Positions 17,757 to 27,425 of a stretch of 64,000 bases of DNA are shown here, piece after piece. The DNA lies in the NCBI GenBank assembly GCA_032615215.1, contig CP128433.1, positions 3,865,501 through 3,929,500 on the forward strand, written 5' to 3'. The position numbers and the translations under genes are program-made. The stretch's first letter is position 1, and each line of letters begins with the position of its first letter. Under the pieces are notes generated by a model. The model was not told the DNA's origin. It saw only the letters and a list, made by a program, of their open reading frames with translations, and made no database searches. The DNA is from Microbulbifer sp. MKSA007. GTDB taxonomy: Bacteria > Pseudomonadota > Gammaproteobacteria > Pseudomonadales > Cellvibrionaceae.

Positions 17757-18461
17757 ATGAGCCGCATCCTTTTAATCGACGATGACACCGAACTCACCGA
17801 CTTGCTAAGGGAGTACCTTACCGGAGAGGGTTTTCAGGTAACCGCAGCCAATGATGGTGGCCGGGGACTAGAGCTCGCCCAGAACGAGAGCTTTGACGCT
17901 CTGGTTCTGGACGTCATGCTGCCCGTTCACAATGGCTTTGAAGTACTGCGTAAACTTAGGGAGGAGGCGTCAGCAGCAAGCCGCTCCCTACCGGTTTTGA
18001 TGCTTACTGCAAAGGGGGACACTGTGGATCGTATCGTCGGCCTGGAAATGGGTGCCGACGACTACCTGCCCAAACCCTGCAATCCCAGGGAATTGGCGGC
18101 CCGACTGCGCGCAGTACTCCGCCGCGGCCGAGTCGAAGCTGAAGAGAGCGACGACACTCTTAGCAGCGGCCAGATTCGACTACTGCCTGCAGAGCATCAG
18201 GGTTATTGGAACGATCAGGCTTTGGCTCTGACTGGCGCAGAGTTCGCCGTGCTCAAGGTACTGGTTCAGCATGCCGGCGAAGTGGTTGGCAAAGAGGTTC
18301 TCACTGAAAGTGCCCTTGGCCGTAAGCTGATGCCCTACGACCGCTCCATTGATGTCCATGTCAGTAACATTCGCAAGAAGCTCGCGGATAAAGGTGCCAG
18401 CCGCGACCTAATTATCAATATCCGAGGTTCCGGATACATGCTCACCCAGAGCAAGCAGTAG
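17757..18461 (+). CDS. cpxR: CpxR-like OmpR-family response regulator
   Basis: 234 residues. The receiver domain has the acidic pair DDD at 8-10, the phospho-acceptor D52 in LVLDVMLP, and the switch region MLTAKGD. A C-terminal winged-helix DNA-binding domain (about 130-230) ends in DRSIDVHVSNIRKKL and IRGSGYM. The adjacent kinase and the divergent Spy/CpxP-like gene identify it as a Cpx-type envelope-stress regulator. The true gene name is inferred from context and similarity. Confidence 0.88.
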   Translation: MSRILLIDDDTELTDLLREYLTGEGFQVTAANDGGRGLELAQNESFDALVLDVMLPVHNGFEVLRKLREEASAASRSLPVLMLTAKGDTVDRIVGLEMGADDYLPKPCNPRELAARLRAVLRRGRVEAEESDDTLSSGQIRLLPAEHQGYWNDQALALTGAEFAVLKVLVQHAGEVVGKEVLTESALGRKLMPYDRSIDVHVSNIRKKLADKGASRDLIINIRGSGYMLTQSKQ

Positions 18462-18471
18462 GTTTTCCACG

Positions 18472-19848
18472 ATGCGCAGTCTCTTCTGGAAAATGTTCTT
18501 TGGGGCCTGGATCACCGCCATGGTGATGGTTGTAGCCGCCATTTACATTACCCACTTCGGTGAATTCGGCGATCCCCGACAAGAGGAACGCTGGGAGGGC
18601 CCCGCCCTTTTTCGCGAGGTCATGCGAAATATGCGAATCGCCCGCCGTCACGGTCCCGAACAATTCCAGCACTGGCTCGAGAAAGCCCCCAAAAAAGTCA
18701 AACGGCGGGTTTATGCGGTTGATCAACAAGGCAACGACATCCTCGGTCGCGAAGTGCCATCAAATATGGGCTCGTTGATCGACAGTCTTGATTACCGCAA
18801 TCGCGAAGCTCACAAACTGGTAAATAACAAGCCCACTGTAGGCTTCTTCCTGCCGCTGCGCACCGGAGACCCCTTGCGTATCGTCGTCGTTGCTGGGGAT
18901 AGCAAGGAAGGCCTATTGCTGCGCTTCCTGTGGCGCAATTTCTGGCCGATGTTGCTGCTCTCCATGATTGCCTCGGGTCTAGCCTGCTACTGGCTGGCCC
19001 GCTACCTGAGCCGCCCACTGGAACAGCTGAGCGCCGCCACCAAGCGCGTCGCTGCCGGCGAACTGGACTACCGCGTGACCCCGTCCCTAAAGTCTCGAAA
19101 TGATGAACTGACTGACCTGGCCCTGGACTTCGACTCCATGACCGCCCAGCTTCAAGAATCGATGTCCGAGCAGCGCCGCCTGATCAAGGATGTCTCCCAC
19201 GAACTGCGCTCGCCACTAGCGCGCCTGCAAGTGGCACTGGCCATCGCCCGCCAAAAGCAAATAAACGGGCTCGACACAGAACTGGATAAAATCGGCAAGG
19301 CAGCGGACTACCTGGAAGATATTATTGCCGACGTGCTATCACTTCCTATTAGCAGCCAGGAACAGCGCCCCCTGGATGACGTAGTGGAAGTGAATGCCCT
19401 GATAAGCGCCCTGACGGAAGACCTCCACAGCGAAGCTGCTGACAAAGAGCTATCCTTTGAAATTCGCTCCGAAGGGGAAGAGCTCCTTGTCGCAACCCGG
19501 GGCAGCTCCCTGACCGCTGCCCTGGAGAACATCCTGCGCAACGCAATCAAGTACAGCCCCGAGCACGGCCGGGTCAAGGTGTCGATTAAAGAATCCTCAG
19601 ATTCCTGCACCATCTCAGTCATTGACTCAGGTTCCGGCGTGGCAGATGAGGAATTGGAGGCTATTTTCCGCCCCTTCTATCGCACAGATAGTGCACGCAC
19701 CCGGGAAAGTGGTGGCTTTGGACTGGGACTCGCTATCGCCCAGCGCACCATCCTGCATCACCAGGGAAGCATCAGCGCCAAAAACAGCCGGGATGCGGGC
19801 CTGTGTGTTGAGATTAAGCTCCCCCTGCTACATATTGCCGACGATTAA
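18472..19848 (+). CDS. cpxA: CpxA-like sensor histidine kinase
   Basis: 458 residues, starting 10 bases after cpxR. Membrane segment 1 is about residues 8-28, followed by a periplasmic sensor domain and membrane segment 2 at about 155-177. A HAMP domain (RPLEQLSAATKRVAAGELDYRV) leads to the phospho-acceptor H243 in DVSHELRSPLARLQ. The ATPase domain shows the N box (LENILRNAIKYS), DSGSGV and GGFGLGLAIA. Partner of the preceding regulator in sensing misfolded envelope proteins. Confidence 0.9.
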   Translation: MRSLFWKMFFGAWITAMVMVVAAIYITHFGEFGDPRQEERWEGPALFREVMRNMRIARRHGPEQFQHWLEKAPKKVKRRVYAVDQQGNDILGREVPSNMGSLIDSLDYRNREAHKLVNNKPTVGFFLPLRTGDPLRIVVVAGDSKEGLLLRFLWRNFWPMLLLSMIASGLACYWLARYLSRPLEQLSAATKRVAAGELDYRVTPSLKSRNDELTDLALDFDSMTAQLQESMSEQRRLIKDVSHELRSPLARLQVALAIARQKQINGLDTELDKIGKAADYLEDIIADVLSLPISSQEQRPLDDVVEVNALISALTEDLHSEAADKELSFEIRSEGEELLVATRGSSLTAALENILRNAIKYSPEHGRVKVSIKESSDSCTISVIDSGSGVADEELEAIFRPFYRTDSARTRESGGFGLGLAIAQRTILHHQGSISAKNSRDAGLCVEIKLPLLHIADD

Positions 19849-19877
19849 GCATCGCAGCAGCTAATATAAGCATCTCT

Positions 19878-19899
19878 ACCGCCAGAGTTTTCTGGCGGT
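19878..19899 (+). terminator. Terminator after cpxRA
   Basis: ACCGCCAGA-GTTT-TCTGGCGGT is a perfect 9-base stem with a four-base loop, followed by TGCTTCCTT, 30 bases after the kinase stop. Confidence 0.72.
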
Positions 19900-19936
19900 T
19901 GCTTCCTTGCACCCGCAAATAGCAAAGGAACCCGCT

Positions 19937-20614
19937 ATGCGCTGGATTATTTATATTCTTATTGCCCTGGTAATTCTCGTGCTCGCGGGATACTTATTCC
20001 CACGCGAAGTCACTGTTCATCGCAGCGTATTTATCAACAAACCACCACAAGTGGTTTTCCCCTACGTTAATAATTTCCACAAATTCAACGAGTGGTCCCC
20101 ATGGCGCCATATCGACCCCTCGGTACTCTATGAGTACAGCGGTCCCCAGGAAGGCGTCGGCGCCAAAATGAGTTGGCGCGGCGAAAACTCCAAAGCCGGA
20201 AGCGGTAGTCAAACTATCTTCGCCAGCAAGCGAGATTCTGTAGTCGCCACCAAGCTGGATTTTGGTGATGGCAGCCAGGCCACGGCAGAATTCCAGCTGG
20301 AACCAAAGGATGGCGGCACCCTTCTTACCTGGAACTTCCACAGCGATACCGGCGGTGGTCCCAGAGAACGCTGGATGGGCCTTGCAGTGAAAAAAATGGT
20401 GGGAGAGTCTTATGAACAAGGGTTGGAAAAACTTAAAAACCTGGTTGAAACAGCACCGGAAAATAGCACCTCCGACGGAACCTCCACCGATTCAGTTTCA
20501 GATATTCCATCCGATGTAGATGATGCAATGGGTGATGGCCCTCAGGGTGTCCCCAGTGAACTGCGAGACCAGAATGAAGAGGAAGCAGGAGAAACACAGG
20601 AAAACCAGCAGTAA
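19937..20614 (+). CDS. SRPBCC-fold (START/polyketide-cyclase-like) membrane-anchored protein
   Basis: 225 residues from ATG 19937, preceded by AAAGGA. One N-terminal membrane segment (MRWIIYILIALVILVLAGYLF) is followed by an SRPBCC-type domain (about 28-165) with FPYVNNFHKFNEWSPW, typical of the polyketide_cyc2 family. The last 50 residues are acidic and low in complexity, rich in D, S, E and Q. Ligand and role are unknown. Confidence 0.8.
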   Translation: MRWIIYILIALVILVLAGYLFPREVTVHRSVFINKPPQVVFPYVNNFHKFNEWSPWRHIDPSVLYEYSGPQEGVGAKMSWRGENSKAGSGSQTIFASKRDSVVATKLDFGDGSQATAEFQLEPKDGGTLLTWNFHSDTGGGPRERWMGLAVKKMVGESYEQGLEKLKNLVETAPENSTSDGTSTDSVSDIPSDVDDAMGDGPQGVPSELRDQNEEEAGETQENQQ

Positions 20615-20650
20615 CACTCAGCAATTAAGAGTAGCGATTACTGAAATACA

Positions 20651-20676
20651 AAAAAGCCCGCAATTTGCGGGCTTTT
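20651..20676. terminator. Bidirectional terminator
   Basis: A run of A, GCCCGCAA/TTGCGGGC and a run of T form a symmetric hairpin between the SRPBCC gene (+) and rluB (-); it can work on both strands. Confidence 0.85.
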
Positions 20677-20681
20677 TCTGT

Positions 20682-21548
20682 TTAAACCGACTTCGGTCGA
20701 TTGCGCCGAGCAGCCGGTGCTGGCGACTTGCGCAACTTCCTGCGCTGGCGCTCCAGGTTTTGTTTCTCACCCTGGGTCAATGGGCGCTGGCCCAGTTTCG
20801 GCATTCCCGCCGTTACGCAGAGGTCATCGATCTCGCGGGGCTCCATCTCAATCCACTGCCCGACGCGCACATGGGAGGGAATAAAGACGCTGCCGTAGCG
20901 CACACGCTTCAAGCGGCTAACTCTAACTCCCTGGGACTCCCACAGACGACGCACCTCGCGGTTGCGGCCCTCCATCACTACACAGTAGAACCAGCGGTTT
21001 TTACCTTCACCACCACTCTCTACGATGTCGGTAAAGCGCGCCGACCCATCATCCAACAACACGCCCTTGAGCAGACGCCGCCTCATTTCCTCATCCACAT
21101 CACCCTGGATTCGAACCAAGTATTCGCGGTCGATTACCGAGGAGGGATGCATTAATTTATTGGCCAGCTCTCCGCTATTGGTAAACAGCAGCAAACCACT
21201 GGTATTGAAATCCAGGCGCCCAACAGAAATCCAGCGGCCGGTTTTCAGTCTCGGCAGGCGATCGTAGACCGTCGGGCGGCCTTCCGGGTCGTGGCGGGAG
21301 CATATTTCTCCAACCGGTTTGTTGTAGAGTATTACCCGGCAGCGATTCTGCTCTGCCGAAGGCAGCCGGCTACCATCAAACTCGATATGATCCGCGTCAG
21401 TTACGCGCTCGCCAAGCTCCGCCACTTTTCCATTTACGGTTACGCGGCCCGCATCAATTGCGCGCTCCATTTCACGGCGCGAACCGAGGCCGGTGCGCGC
21501 TAATACTTTCTGTAATTTCTCGCCTGCTGGCGGGGTACCATCACTCAT
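20682..21548 (-). CDS. rluB: RluB, 23S rRNA pseudouridine(2605) synthase
   Basis: 288 residues. N-terminal S4 RNA-binding domain (EKLQKVLARTGLGSRREMERAI) is followed by the RsuA/RluB/E/F-type catalytic domain with D113 in VGRLDFNTSGLLLFT. The C-terminus is basic (RRKLRKSPAPAARRNRPKSV), as is usual in RluB. The ATG overlaps the stop of scpB as ATGA, so the two are translationally coupled. Confidence 0.95.
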   Translation of the reverse strand: MSDGTPPAGEKLQKVLARTGLGSRREMERAIDAGRVTVNGKVAELGERVTDADHIEFDGSRLPSAEQNRCRVILYNKPVGEICSRHDPEGRPTVYDRLPRLKTGRWISVGRLDFNTSGLLLFTNSGELANKLMHPSSVIDREYLVRIQGDVDEEMRRRLLKGVLLDDGSARFTDIVESGGEGKNRWFYCVVMEGRNREVRRLWESQGVRVSRLKRVRYGSVFIPSHVRVGQWIEMEPREIDDLCVTAGMPKLGQRPLTQGEKQNLERQRRKLRKSPAPAARRNRPKSV

Positions 21549-22672
21549 GGGGTGGTGCTTTCCACTTGTACTACTTCTTTGGAATCTTCATCGACATCAG
21601 CATTTGCCTCCACCGACTCCTCGGCGACCTCTTCAACTGTGTCGTCTTCGGCAAACATACTGCTGGGTGGTAACGTTGCCGTTAGAGAGTTCTCGCTCTC
21701 TTCTTCTACTTGCAGCGATTCAACGCTGCTTCCCTCATCACTGTGAAGTTCACTCTCTTCACTTAGATCAACATTTACATCCAACTCCGAATTACCTTCA
21801 GAGTCTTCCTGCTCCATTTCCCACTGGATCTCTGCTGCCGCAGTTTCCACTGGATCTTCCTCTGCATCCGTCTCGGCGGGCACTGCATCGGCATCTACTC
21901 CGGACTCAGACTCGGTCTCGGCACCTGATGCTTCAGCAGCAACTTCCTCAGCCAAAGCCTCTACCAGGGCATCGTCTATATCTTCGTGTTCAGCCGCAGG
22001 GGCTTTAGTAGAGGATTCTGCCTCGGTGTCTTGCTCTGACTCAGAATCTTCCAAAGCACCATTGTCCACCTCGGACTCTCCCTCCTCTGGAACCGGCTCT
22101 GGGGGCAAACCTTCCTGTTCCAGAATCTGGTTCAGACTCTCGATATCGCGGATCTCCGCCAGAGTCGGCAAATCATCCAGGGTGCTCAAATTAAAATAAT
22201 CGAGAAACTCCCGGGTTGTTGCGTAGAGAGACGGCTTACCGGGCACGTCCCGCTGCCCCACAACTTTAATCCAACCGCGCTCCAGCAGGGTTTTAACAAT
22301 ATGCGAACTCACCGCAACGCCGCGGATATCCTCGATATCACCACGGGTTACCGGCTGTCGATAAGCGATAATGGCGAGGGTCTCCAAGGTTGCACGGGAA
22401 TACCGTTGCGCCTTTTCCTCCCACAGCCGATTCACCCATGGAGCCAGGTCTTCCGGCACTTGAAAACGCCAACCACTCGCGACTTTCTTCAGTTCAAACC
22501 CTCGGTCAGCACAACTCTGGGCGATTTCTTCAAGCACATCTCTCAGGGTAGTCTTGGAGGGTTGCTCTTCCTCGTCCAGCAAAGACAACAGTTTTTCTTC
22601 ACTGAGAGGCTGACCAGCAGCCAACAGGGCGCCTTCGACGATTTTGCGCAGTAATTCGGGGGCGATTGTCAT
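21545..22672 (-). CDS. scpB: ScpB, segregation and condensation protein B, with long acidic tail
   Basis: 375 residues. About the first 190 are the ScpB winged-helix domains (YRQPVTRGDIEDIRGV, GRRDVPG-like GQRDVPGKPSLYATT). They are followed by about 185 residues dominated by E, D, S and V with no evident fold. With ScpA and SMC it forms the bacterial condensin-like complex, or with MksB-like partners if SMC is absent. The acidic extension roughly doubles the usual length. Overlaps rluB downstream; 10 bases separate it from scpA upstream. Confidence 0.94.
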   Translation of the reverse strand: MTIAPELLRKIVEGALLAAGQPLSEEKLLSLLDEEEQPSKTTLRDVLEEIAQSCADRGFELKKVASGWRFQVPEDLAPWVNRLWEEKAQRYSRATLETLAIIAYRQPVTRGDIEDIRGVAVSSHIVKTLLERGWIKVVGQRDVPGKPSLYATTREFLDYFNLSTLDDLPTLAEIRDIESLNQILEQEGLPPEPVPEEGESEVDNGALEDSESEQDTEAESSTKAPAAEHEDIDDALVEALAEEVAAEASGAETESESGVDADAVPAETDAEEDPVETAAAEIQWEMEQEDSEGNSELDVNVDLSEESELHSDEGSSVESLQVEEESENSLTATLPPSSMFAEDDTVEEVAEESVEANADVDEDSKEVVQVESTTP

Positions 22673-22682
22673 CTTCTATTTT

Positions 22683-23705
22683 CTAACTCGAATACATTTC
22701 CGACGCTTTATCCGAGGCCTCTACAGCGTCCTCTAGATCTTCAACCTCTTCGAGAGTCTGATCCTCAAGCTCGCTATCAGCACCGTCTTCGCTTTCACTG
22801 CTGTGGGTAGCAGCGCGAGCTCGCACGTGGATCGGGCCAAAAGCTTCATTCTGCACCAGCTCCACCAGAGACTCTTTTACCAGCTCCATCACTGCCAGGA
22901 AGGTCACTACGACACCGAGGCGACCCTCCTCAACGGTAAACAGGCTGACAAAGGGCACAAACTGGCCGTGGCGGATCTTATCCAGCACCTGGGTCATACG
23001 CTCGCGGGTGGACAGCTTCTCCCGCTCAACCTGGTGGCTCTCAAACATATCCGCACGCCGCAGCACATCAGCCAAGGCGACCAGGACTTCTTTCAAGTCA
23101 ATTTCAGGATCGGGGCGTGTGATACTGCGATCGGGAGCCTCTGCATTGGCCTGATGGACATCCCGGCCAACACGGGGGATTTCATCGAGATCCTCAGCCG
23201 CAGTTTTGAAACGCTCATACTCCTGCAAACGGCGAATCAGAGCCGCCCGGGGGTCCTCGCCTTCTTCCTCCTCCGCTTCAGGCGGTCGCGGCAACAGCAT
23301 CCGCGACTTTATTTCCGCCAACATAGCGGCCATTACCAGATACTCGGCGGCCAAGTCAAAGCGAATTGCCGTCATCATCTCCACATACGCCATATATTGA
23401 TGGGTAATGTCGGAGACGTTGATCTCGAGAATATCCAGGTTTTGGCGGCGAATCAGGTATAGCAGGAGATCCAGAGGCCCCTCGAAAGCCTCCAGAACAA
23501 CTTCCAAAGCATCTGGTGGAATAAAGAGATCCTGCGGGAGGTCGTTAAAGATTTCGCCCTGCACCAAAGCCAGGGGGGAATCCTCATCCGAGTCCTGGCC
23601 CTGCGATTCCGCATCGCCAGCCTGGGCAGGAGCTTCATCATCGCTCGCCGCAACCTCGGCCAGCACTTGCTCCTCGACCTCTGCTAGTAACTCATCACTG
23701 GACAC
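22683..23705 (-). CDS. scpA: ScpA, segregation and condensation protein A (kleisin)
   Basis: 340 residues. An acidic N-terminal leader of about 70 residues precedes the kleisin core starting at FEGPLDLLLYLIRRQNLDI, continuing through LVMAAMLAEIKSRMLLP and the C-terminal winged-helix FLAVMELVKESLVELVQNE. A second acidic stretch forms the C-terminus. It bridges SMC heads and binds ScpB, the next gene. Confidence 0.94.
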   Translation of the reverse strand: MSSDELLAEVEEQVLAEVAASDDEAPAQAGDAESQGQDSDEDSPLALVQGEIFNDLPQDLFIPPDALEVVLEAFEGPLDLLLYLIRRQNLDILEINVSDITHQYMAYVEMMTAIRFDLAAEYLVMAAMLAEIKSRMLLPRPPEAEEEEGEDPRAALIRRLQEYERFKTAAEDLDEIPRVGRDVHQANAEAPDRSITRPDPEIDLKEVLVALADVLRRADMFESHQVEREKLSTRERMTQVLDKIRHGQFVPFVSLFTVEEGRLGVVVTFLAVMELVKESLVELVQNEAFGPIHVRARAATHSSESEDGADSELEDQTLEEVEDLEDAVEASDKASEMYSS

Positions 23706-23758
23706 CCTGCCCCACCCTCAATCGTGCAAACGCGCGATTATACACGGCGCCGCAGCTT

Positions 23759-24382
23759 TCAGCCGAGTATTTCGTCAGTTGCCCCACATCCCTGACGAAT
23801 CAGTTGGGGCTCATCACCCGTCAGGTCGATCACGGTGGTGGGCTCCAACCCGCAGAAACCGCCATCGATAACCAATTCCACCTGGTGCTCCAGGGTATCG
23901 CGGATATCGTAAGGTTCGGTTAGGGGCTGTTCTTCGCCGGGCATAATCAGGCTACAGCTCATCAACGGCTCGCCCAATTCTTCAATCAGGGCCAGGGCGA
24001 TGGGATTATCCGGCACGCGAATACCGATGGTCTTGCGCTTCGGATGAATTAACCTGCGCGGCACTTCGGCGGTCGCCGGCATAATAAAGGTATAGGAACC
24101 CGGCGTATGATTCTTTAACAGCCTAAACATCTGGTTGTCGACCTTGGCATAGGTCGCCAGCTCCGATAGGTCTCGGCACATCAATGTGAAGTTGTGCTGC
24201 TTGTCCAGCTGGCGCACTCCTCGAATGCGCTCAACCGCCAGCTTCTCTCCCAGTCGACAGCCTATGGCGTAAGCTGAATCGGTGGGAAAAACAATAACGC
24301 CCCCTTGGGCGACGATCTCTGCTGCCTGAGTGATCAGGCGGCCTTGAGGATTATCCGGATGAATCTGAAAAAACTGCGCCAC
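23759..24382 (-). CDS. yciO: YciO-type Sua5/YrdC/YciO family protein
   Basis: 207 residues from GTG 24382, chosen because the family N-terminus (AQFFQIHPDNPQGRL) begins there. The YrdC-like domain has GGVIVFPTDSAYAIGCRLG and KRKTIGIRVPDNPIALAL. YciO is related to the threonylcarbamoyl-AMP synthase TsaC but belongs to a separate clade whose role is less clear. Placement beside rnm and scpA fits YciO rather than TsaC. Confidence 0.9.
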   Translation of the reverse strand: MAQFFQIHPDNPQGRLITQAAEIVAQGGVIVFPTDSAYAIGCRLGEKLAVERIRGVRQLDKQHNFTLMCRDLSELATYAKVDNQMFRLLKNHTPGSYTFIMPATAEVPRRLIHPKRKTIGIRVPDNPIALALIEELGEPLMSCSLIMPGEEQPLTEPYDIRDTLEHQVELVIDGGFCGLEPTTVIDLTGDEPQLIRQGCGATDEILG

Positions 24383-24474
24383 AAAGCCCCCCAAAAGCCT
24401 TACCGATTGAAAATACCTCACTGCCATCCACCAGGCTTAAAGCCGGGCGATGGCCCCCAATTCACAAGCCGGAA

Positions 24475-25431
24475 TCAGGGCAGCGAAACGTGACCCCGCT
24501 GTTCCCGGTGCAGAGTGTGCCACAGATTCCACACCGGCTCGACGTCTGCGGGCAACCTGACACAACCCAATTCACGCCAGGGCTGCTCCGGCTGGTGAAA
24601 ATCGCTGCCTAGAGAGCAATATGGCATCGACTTGCCCGCTGCTTCCGCAGCCGAGAGTAACAATTTCTTTAACTCTCGGGTCTGTGTCGGGTTTTGCCGA
24701 CCGCACAGCAGCTCTACCGCATCCCCATTTTCTTCAAGAAAAGCTCCCAGCAGTCGCAATAACTGGGTGCGCGTCAATCCGTACTTAAGCGGGTGGGCTA
24801 ATACCGCACAACCACCAGCACTGTGAATAGTGGCGATGGTCTCACTCAACTGGGGCCACTCAACTCTCACATCTCCTACTTTGCCAGCCCCCAGGTAACG
24901 CTTAAACGCCTTACCGGTATCGTCTATATGCCCAGCTTCCACCAGCCATCGTGCGAAATGGGGCCTACCCAGTACCGAGTCGCCCGCCAGGGCACGCCCA
25001 CCCTCCAAGGCACCGCTAAAACCACGCTTTTCCAGCTTCTCCGCGATACGCTCTGCCCGTTCCTCGCGCAACTGCTCACGCAGCTGAATGGCTTCTTGCA
25101 GAGGCCCCGATTCGGGATTGATGTTCAGGCCTACAATATGTACGGGTCTGCGCCCCCAAAGACTGGAGAACTCAATCCCCGCAACTACATCTACGCCCAA
25201 ACAGTCACCTTCCTGTTGAGCCTCAGGCACACCATCCACCGTATCGTGGTCGGTCAGGGCGAGCATCGTCACACCTTGGGATTTCGCTCTCGACACCAGC
25301 TGCGCAGGACTTAAAATACCGTCAGACGCGGTACTGTGGCAGTGCAGATCTACCAGGTCTGTATTCAAATCGGCTGAAAGGGTCTTCAACAACAGGCTCT
25401 CACTCAGTTCGACGATGAAAAAGATCGCCAT
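24475..25431 (-). CDS. rnm: RNase AM (PHP-domain 5'-3' exonuclease; formerly YciV/TrpH)
   Basis: About 318 residues from ATG 25431; the frame is open to 25479 with another ATG, so the start is uncertain. The PHP metal motifs are clear: DLHCHSTASDG, LTDHDTVDG, GIEFSS and the C-terminal GSDFHQPEQPW. The E. coli orthologue processes the 5' ends of 23S and other rRNAs and degrades short oligonucleotides. It lies upstream of yciO on the same strand in a conserved cluster. Confidence 0.88.
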   Translation of the reverse strand: MAIFFIVELSESLLLKTLSADLNTDLVDLHCHSTASDGILSPAQLVSRAKSQGVTMLALTDHDTVDGVPEAQQEGDCLGVDVVAGIEFSSLWGRRPVHIVGLNINPESGPLQEAIQLREQLREERAERIAEKLEKRGFSGALEGGRALAGDSVLGRPHFARWLVEAGHIDDTGKAFKRYLGAGKVGDVRVEWPQLSETIATIHSAGGCAVLAHPLKYGLTRTQLLRLLGAFLEENGDAVELLCGRQNPTQTRELKKLLLSAAEAAGKSMPYCSLGSDFHQPEQPWRELGCVRLPADVEPVWNLWHTLHREQRGHVSLP

Positions 25432-25627
25432 ATCCGTCTTTTCAGGAACAATCGCCCTATTGCGCTGTCTATGCGGCACTCGGCGTTTTCAGGGATAAGG
25501 CCCGAACTAGCAGTCACTCACAGGTGACTCGCCAGGGCCGAAGTCTGACAGTAGTTTTGTCAGCGGGGAAATTGAACGGGCTATCAGCCCCATCAGTTTC
25601 CAGCGGGCATTATCACCGGAATTGAGT

Positions 25628-26347
25628 ATGACCGAAACGAATTCGACCACGACATCTCCCGAGAAGCCTAAAAAGGAAGGGTTTCTCAGCAATATCGCCT
25701 TCAATGTCATTATTCCGACATTGATACTGACCAAACTTTCCGGGGATGACTGGTTGGGCCCAACCTGGGCATTGATAGTGGCCCTGGCCTTCCCACTGGG
25801 TTATGGCCTTCGCGACCTGCTGCGCCTAGGCAAGGTCAATTTCTTCTCAGCCCTCGGGTTTATTGGCATCCTGCTCACTGGCGGCATCAGCTTGCTCAAG
25901 CTGGACCCGCAGTATATTGCGATTAAGGAAGCTGCAATCCCTGGCCTACTGGGTGTTGCCACGGCACTATCCGTTTATACCCGCTGGCCGCTGGTCAAAA
26001 CCCTGCTGTACAACGATCAAATCCTGAATACGACAAAGATCGCCGAGTCATTACAGGCCAATGGTAACCAGCCAGCCTTCGACCGCACCTTGCGCCAGAC
26101 TTCATGGATCGTTGCCGGATCATTCTTTTTCTCCTCGGCACTGAATTACATTCTCGCCAAAATGATCGTCACCAGCCCGCCGGGCACCGAGGCCTATAAC
26201 ACCGAACTTGGCGAAATGACCGCCTATGGATATCTGGTTATTGCGATCCCATCAACCCTGATTCTGATGGGTGCACTCTTTTTCCTGTTCTCCCGTATCG
26301 GCAAGCTGACCGGGTTGAAACTGGAAGAAGTGATGGTTGCGCAATAA
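25628..26347 (+). CDS. Multi-pass inner membrane protein (VC0807-like, IspZ position)
   Basis: 239 residues from ATG 25628; an in-frame TTG lies 6 bases upstream. A Thr/Ser/Lys-rich cytoplasmic N-terminus is followed by about six hydrophobic segments. It occupies the place where many relatives carry the septation protein IspZ, upstream of yciI and divergent from rnm, and may be a distant analogue. The family is known to me only as VC0807-like; function is unknown. Confidence 0.75.
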   Translation: MTETNSTTTSPEKPKKEGFLSNIAFNVIIPTLILTKLSGDDWLGPTWALIVALAFPLGYGLRDLLRLGKVNFFSALGFIGILLTGGISLLKLDPQYIAIKEAAIPGLLGVATALSVYTRWPLVKTLLYNDQILNTTKIAESLQANGNQPAFDRTLRQTSWIVAGSFFFSSALNYILAKMIVTSPPGTEAYNTELGEMTAYGYLVIAIPSTLILMGALFFLFSRIGKLTGLKLEEVMVAQ

Positions 26348-26381
26348 CACCTTAAAAAAACTAACAAGAGCATTAAAAACA

Positions 26382-26681
26382 ATGTGGTACGCAATCATCA
26401 GTGAAGATGTTAGCGATAGTCTCCCTTTACGCAAAAAAGCCCGCGCCGGTCATTTGGCCCGACTCAACCTTCTAAAAGATGAAGGCCGTCTCCTGGCCGC
26501 CGGCCCAAATCCCAGCATCGACAGTGAAGAGCCCGGTGAAGCCGGCTTTACCGGTAGCCTGGTAATTGCTGAGTTCCCCTCTTTGGAAGAGGCCAAAGCC
26601 TGGGCTGACAGTGACCCCTATATCGAAGCAGGCGTCTATGCATCGGTTACAGTCAAGCCCTACAAGCTTGTACTGCCCTGA
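26382..26681 (+). CDS. yciI: YciI-family protein
   Basis: 99 residues from ATG 26382 (MWYAIISEDV). The YciI fold signatures are visible: RAGHLARLNLLKDEGRLLAAGP, with the conserved His, and EEAKAWADSDPYIEAGVY with the conserved Asp-Pro-Tyr. Related to the muconolactone isomerase-like ferredoxin fold; no enzyme activity is established for YciI itself. Downstream of the membrane gene as in related genomes. Confidence 0.9.
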   Translation: MWYAIISEDVSDSLPLRKKARAGHLARLNLLKDEGRLLAAGPNPSIDSEEPGEAGFTGSLVIAEFPSLEEAKAWADSDPYIEAGVYASVTVKPYKLVLP

Positions 26682-26711
26682 TAAAAACTCTAACTAACAA
26701 GCTGCATCACA

Positions 26712-27391
26712 ATGAAGAAATTACTGTCCGGTGTGCTCGCTGTAGCGCTGTTGAACTCAGCACCAGCGGCACTTGCAGCGGAGACCCGCTATATTACCGA
26801 CCAACTTCACGTGCCCATGCGCTCCGGCAAAGGCAATGAATTCCGGATTCTGCACCGCGGCCTGGCCAGCGGTACCGAACTGGCCCTGCTCGAAGATGCC
26901 GCCTCGGACGGCTGGGCAAAAGTGCGCACCCCCAACGGCACTGAGGGCTGGATCAGACGCCAATACCTTGTCAGTGAGCCCGTGGCAAAACTAAAGCTGG
27001 CAACCGCAGAAGCCAACTTGGCCCGCTTTGAAAAAATGGAAGGCAACCTGGGGGAGAAGTTCGCCGGTTGGAGACAGAAAACGGCGAATTGAATAGCGCC
27101 CTGACTTCTGCCCAGCAGCAGAGCCAGGAATTGGCCGCCGAACTCAAGAGCCTGAAGTCCCTTTCTGCCGACGCAATTTCGCTCAACGATCGCCACCAAA
27201 AGCTCCTGCATCAGTACGAGTTGCTGAAACAGGAAAAAAGCATGGCGGAGGCGGAAATTCAGCGCCTGTCCGGTAGCGATGCCCGCAAGTGGCAAGTGTA
27301 CGGTGCCCTATCCGTTGTATTAGGCGCTATTCTGGCGATGATTGCCCCCCATGTGCGCCCGCGCAAACGCAATTCCGAATGGGCCAACTGA
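26712..27391 (+). CDS. Bacterial SH3 domain membrane protein, apparent -1 frameshift
   Basis: 226 residues if repaired. Signal peptide MKKLLSGVLAVALLNSAPAALA; SH3b domain about 25-90 (TDQLHVPMRSGKGNEFRILHRGL ... GWAKVRTPNGTEGWIRRQYL); then a coiled coil and one C-terminal membrane helix (YGALSVVLGAILAMIAP) with a basic tail. This is the TIGR04211-like architecture. The first frame ends at 27092 and the second begins before 27068. One base is missing near 27063-27066, where GCCCGG in place of GCCGG would give KFARLETENGEL across the join. Confidence 0.85.
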
Positions 27392-27425
27392 TCTCCCTCG
27401 CTACAACCAAAATCGCTTACTATAC

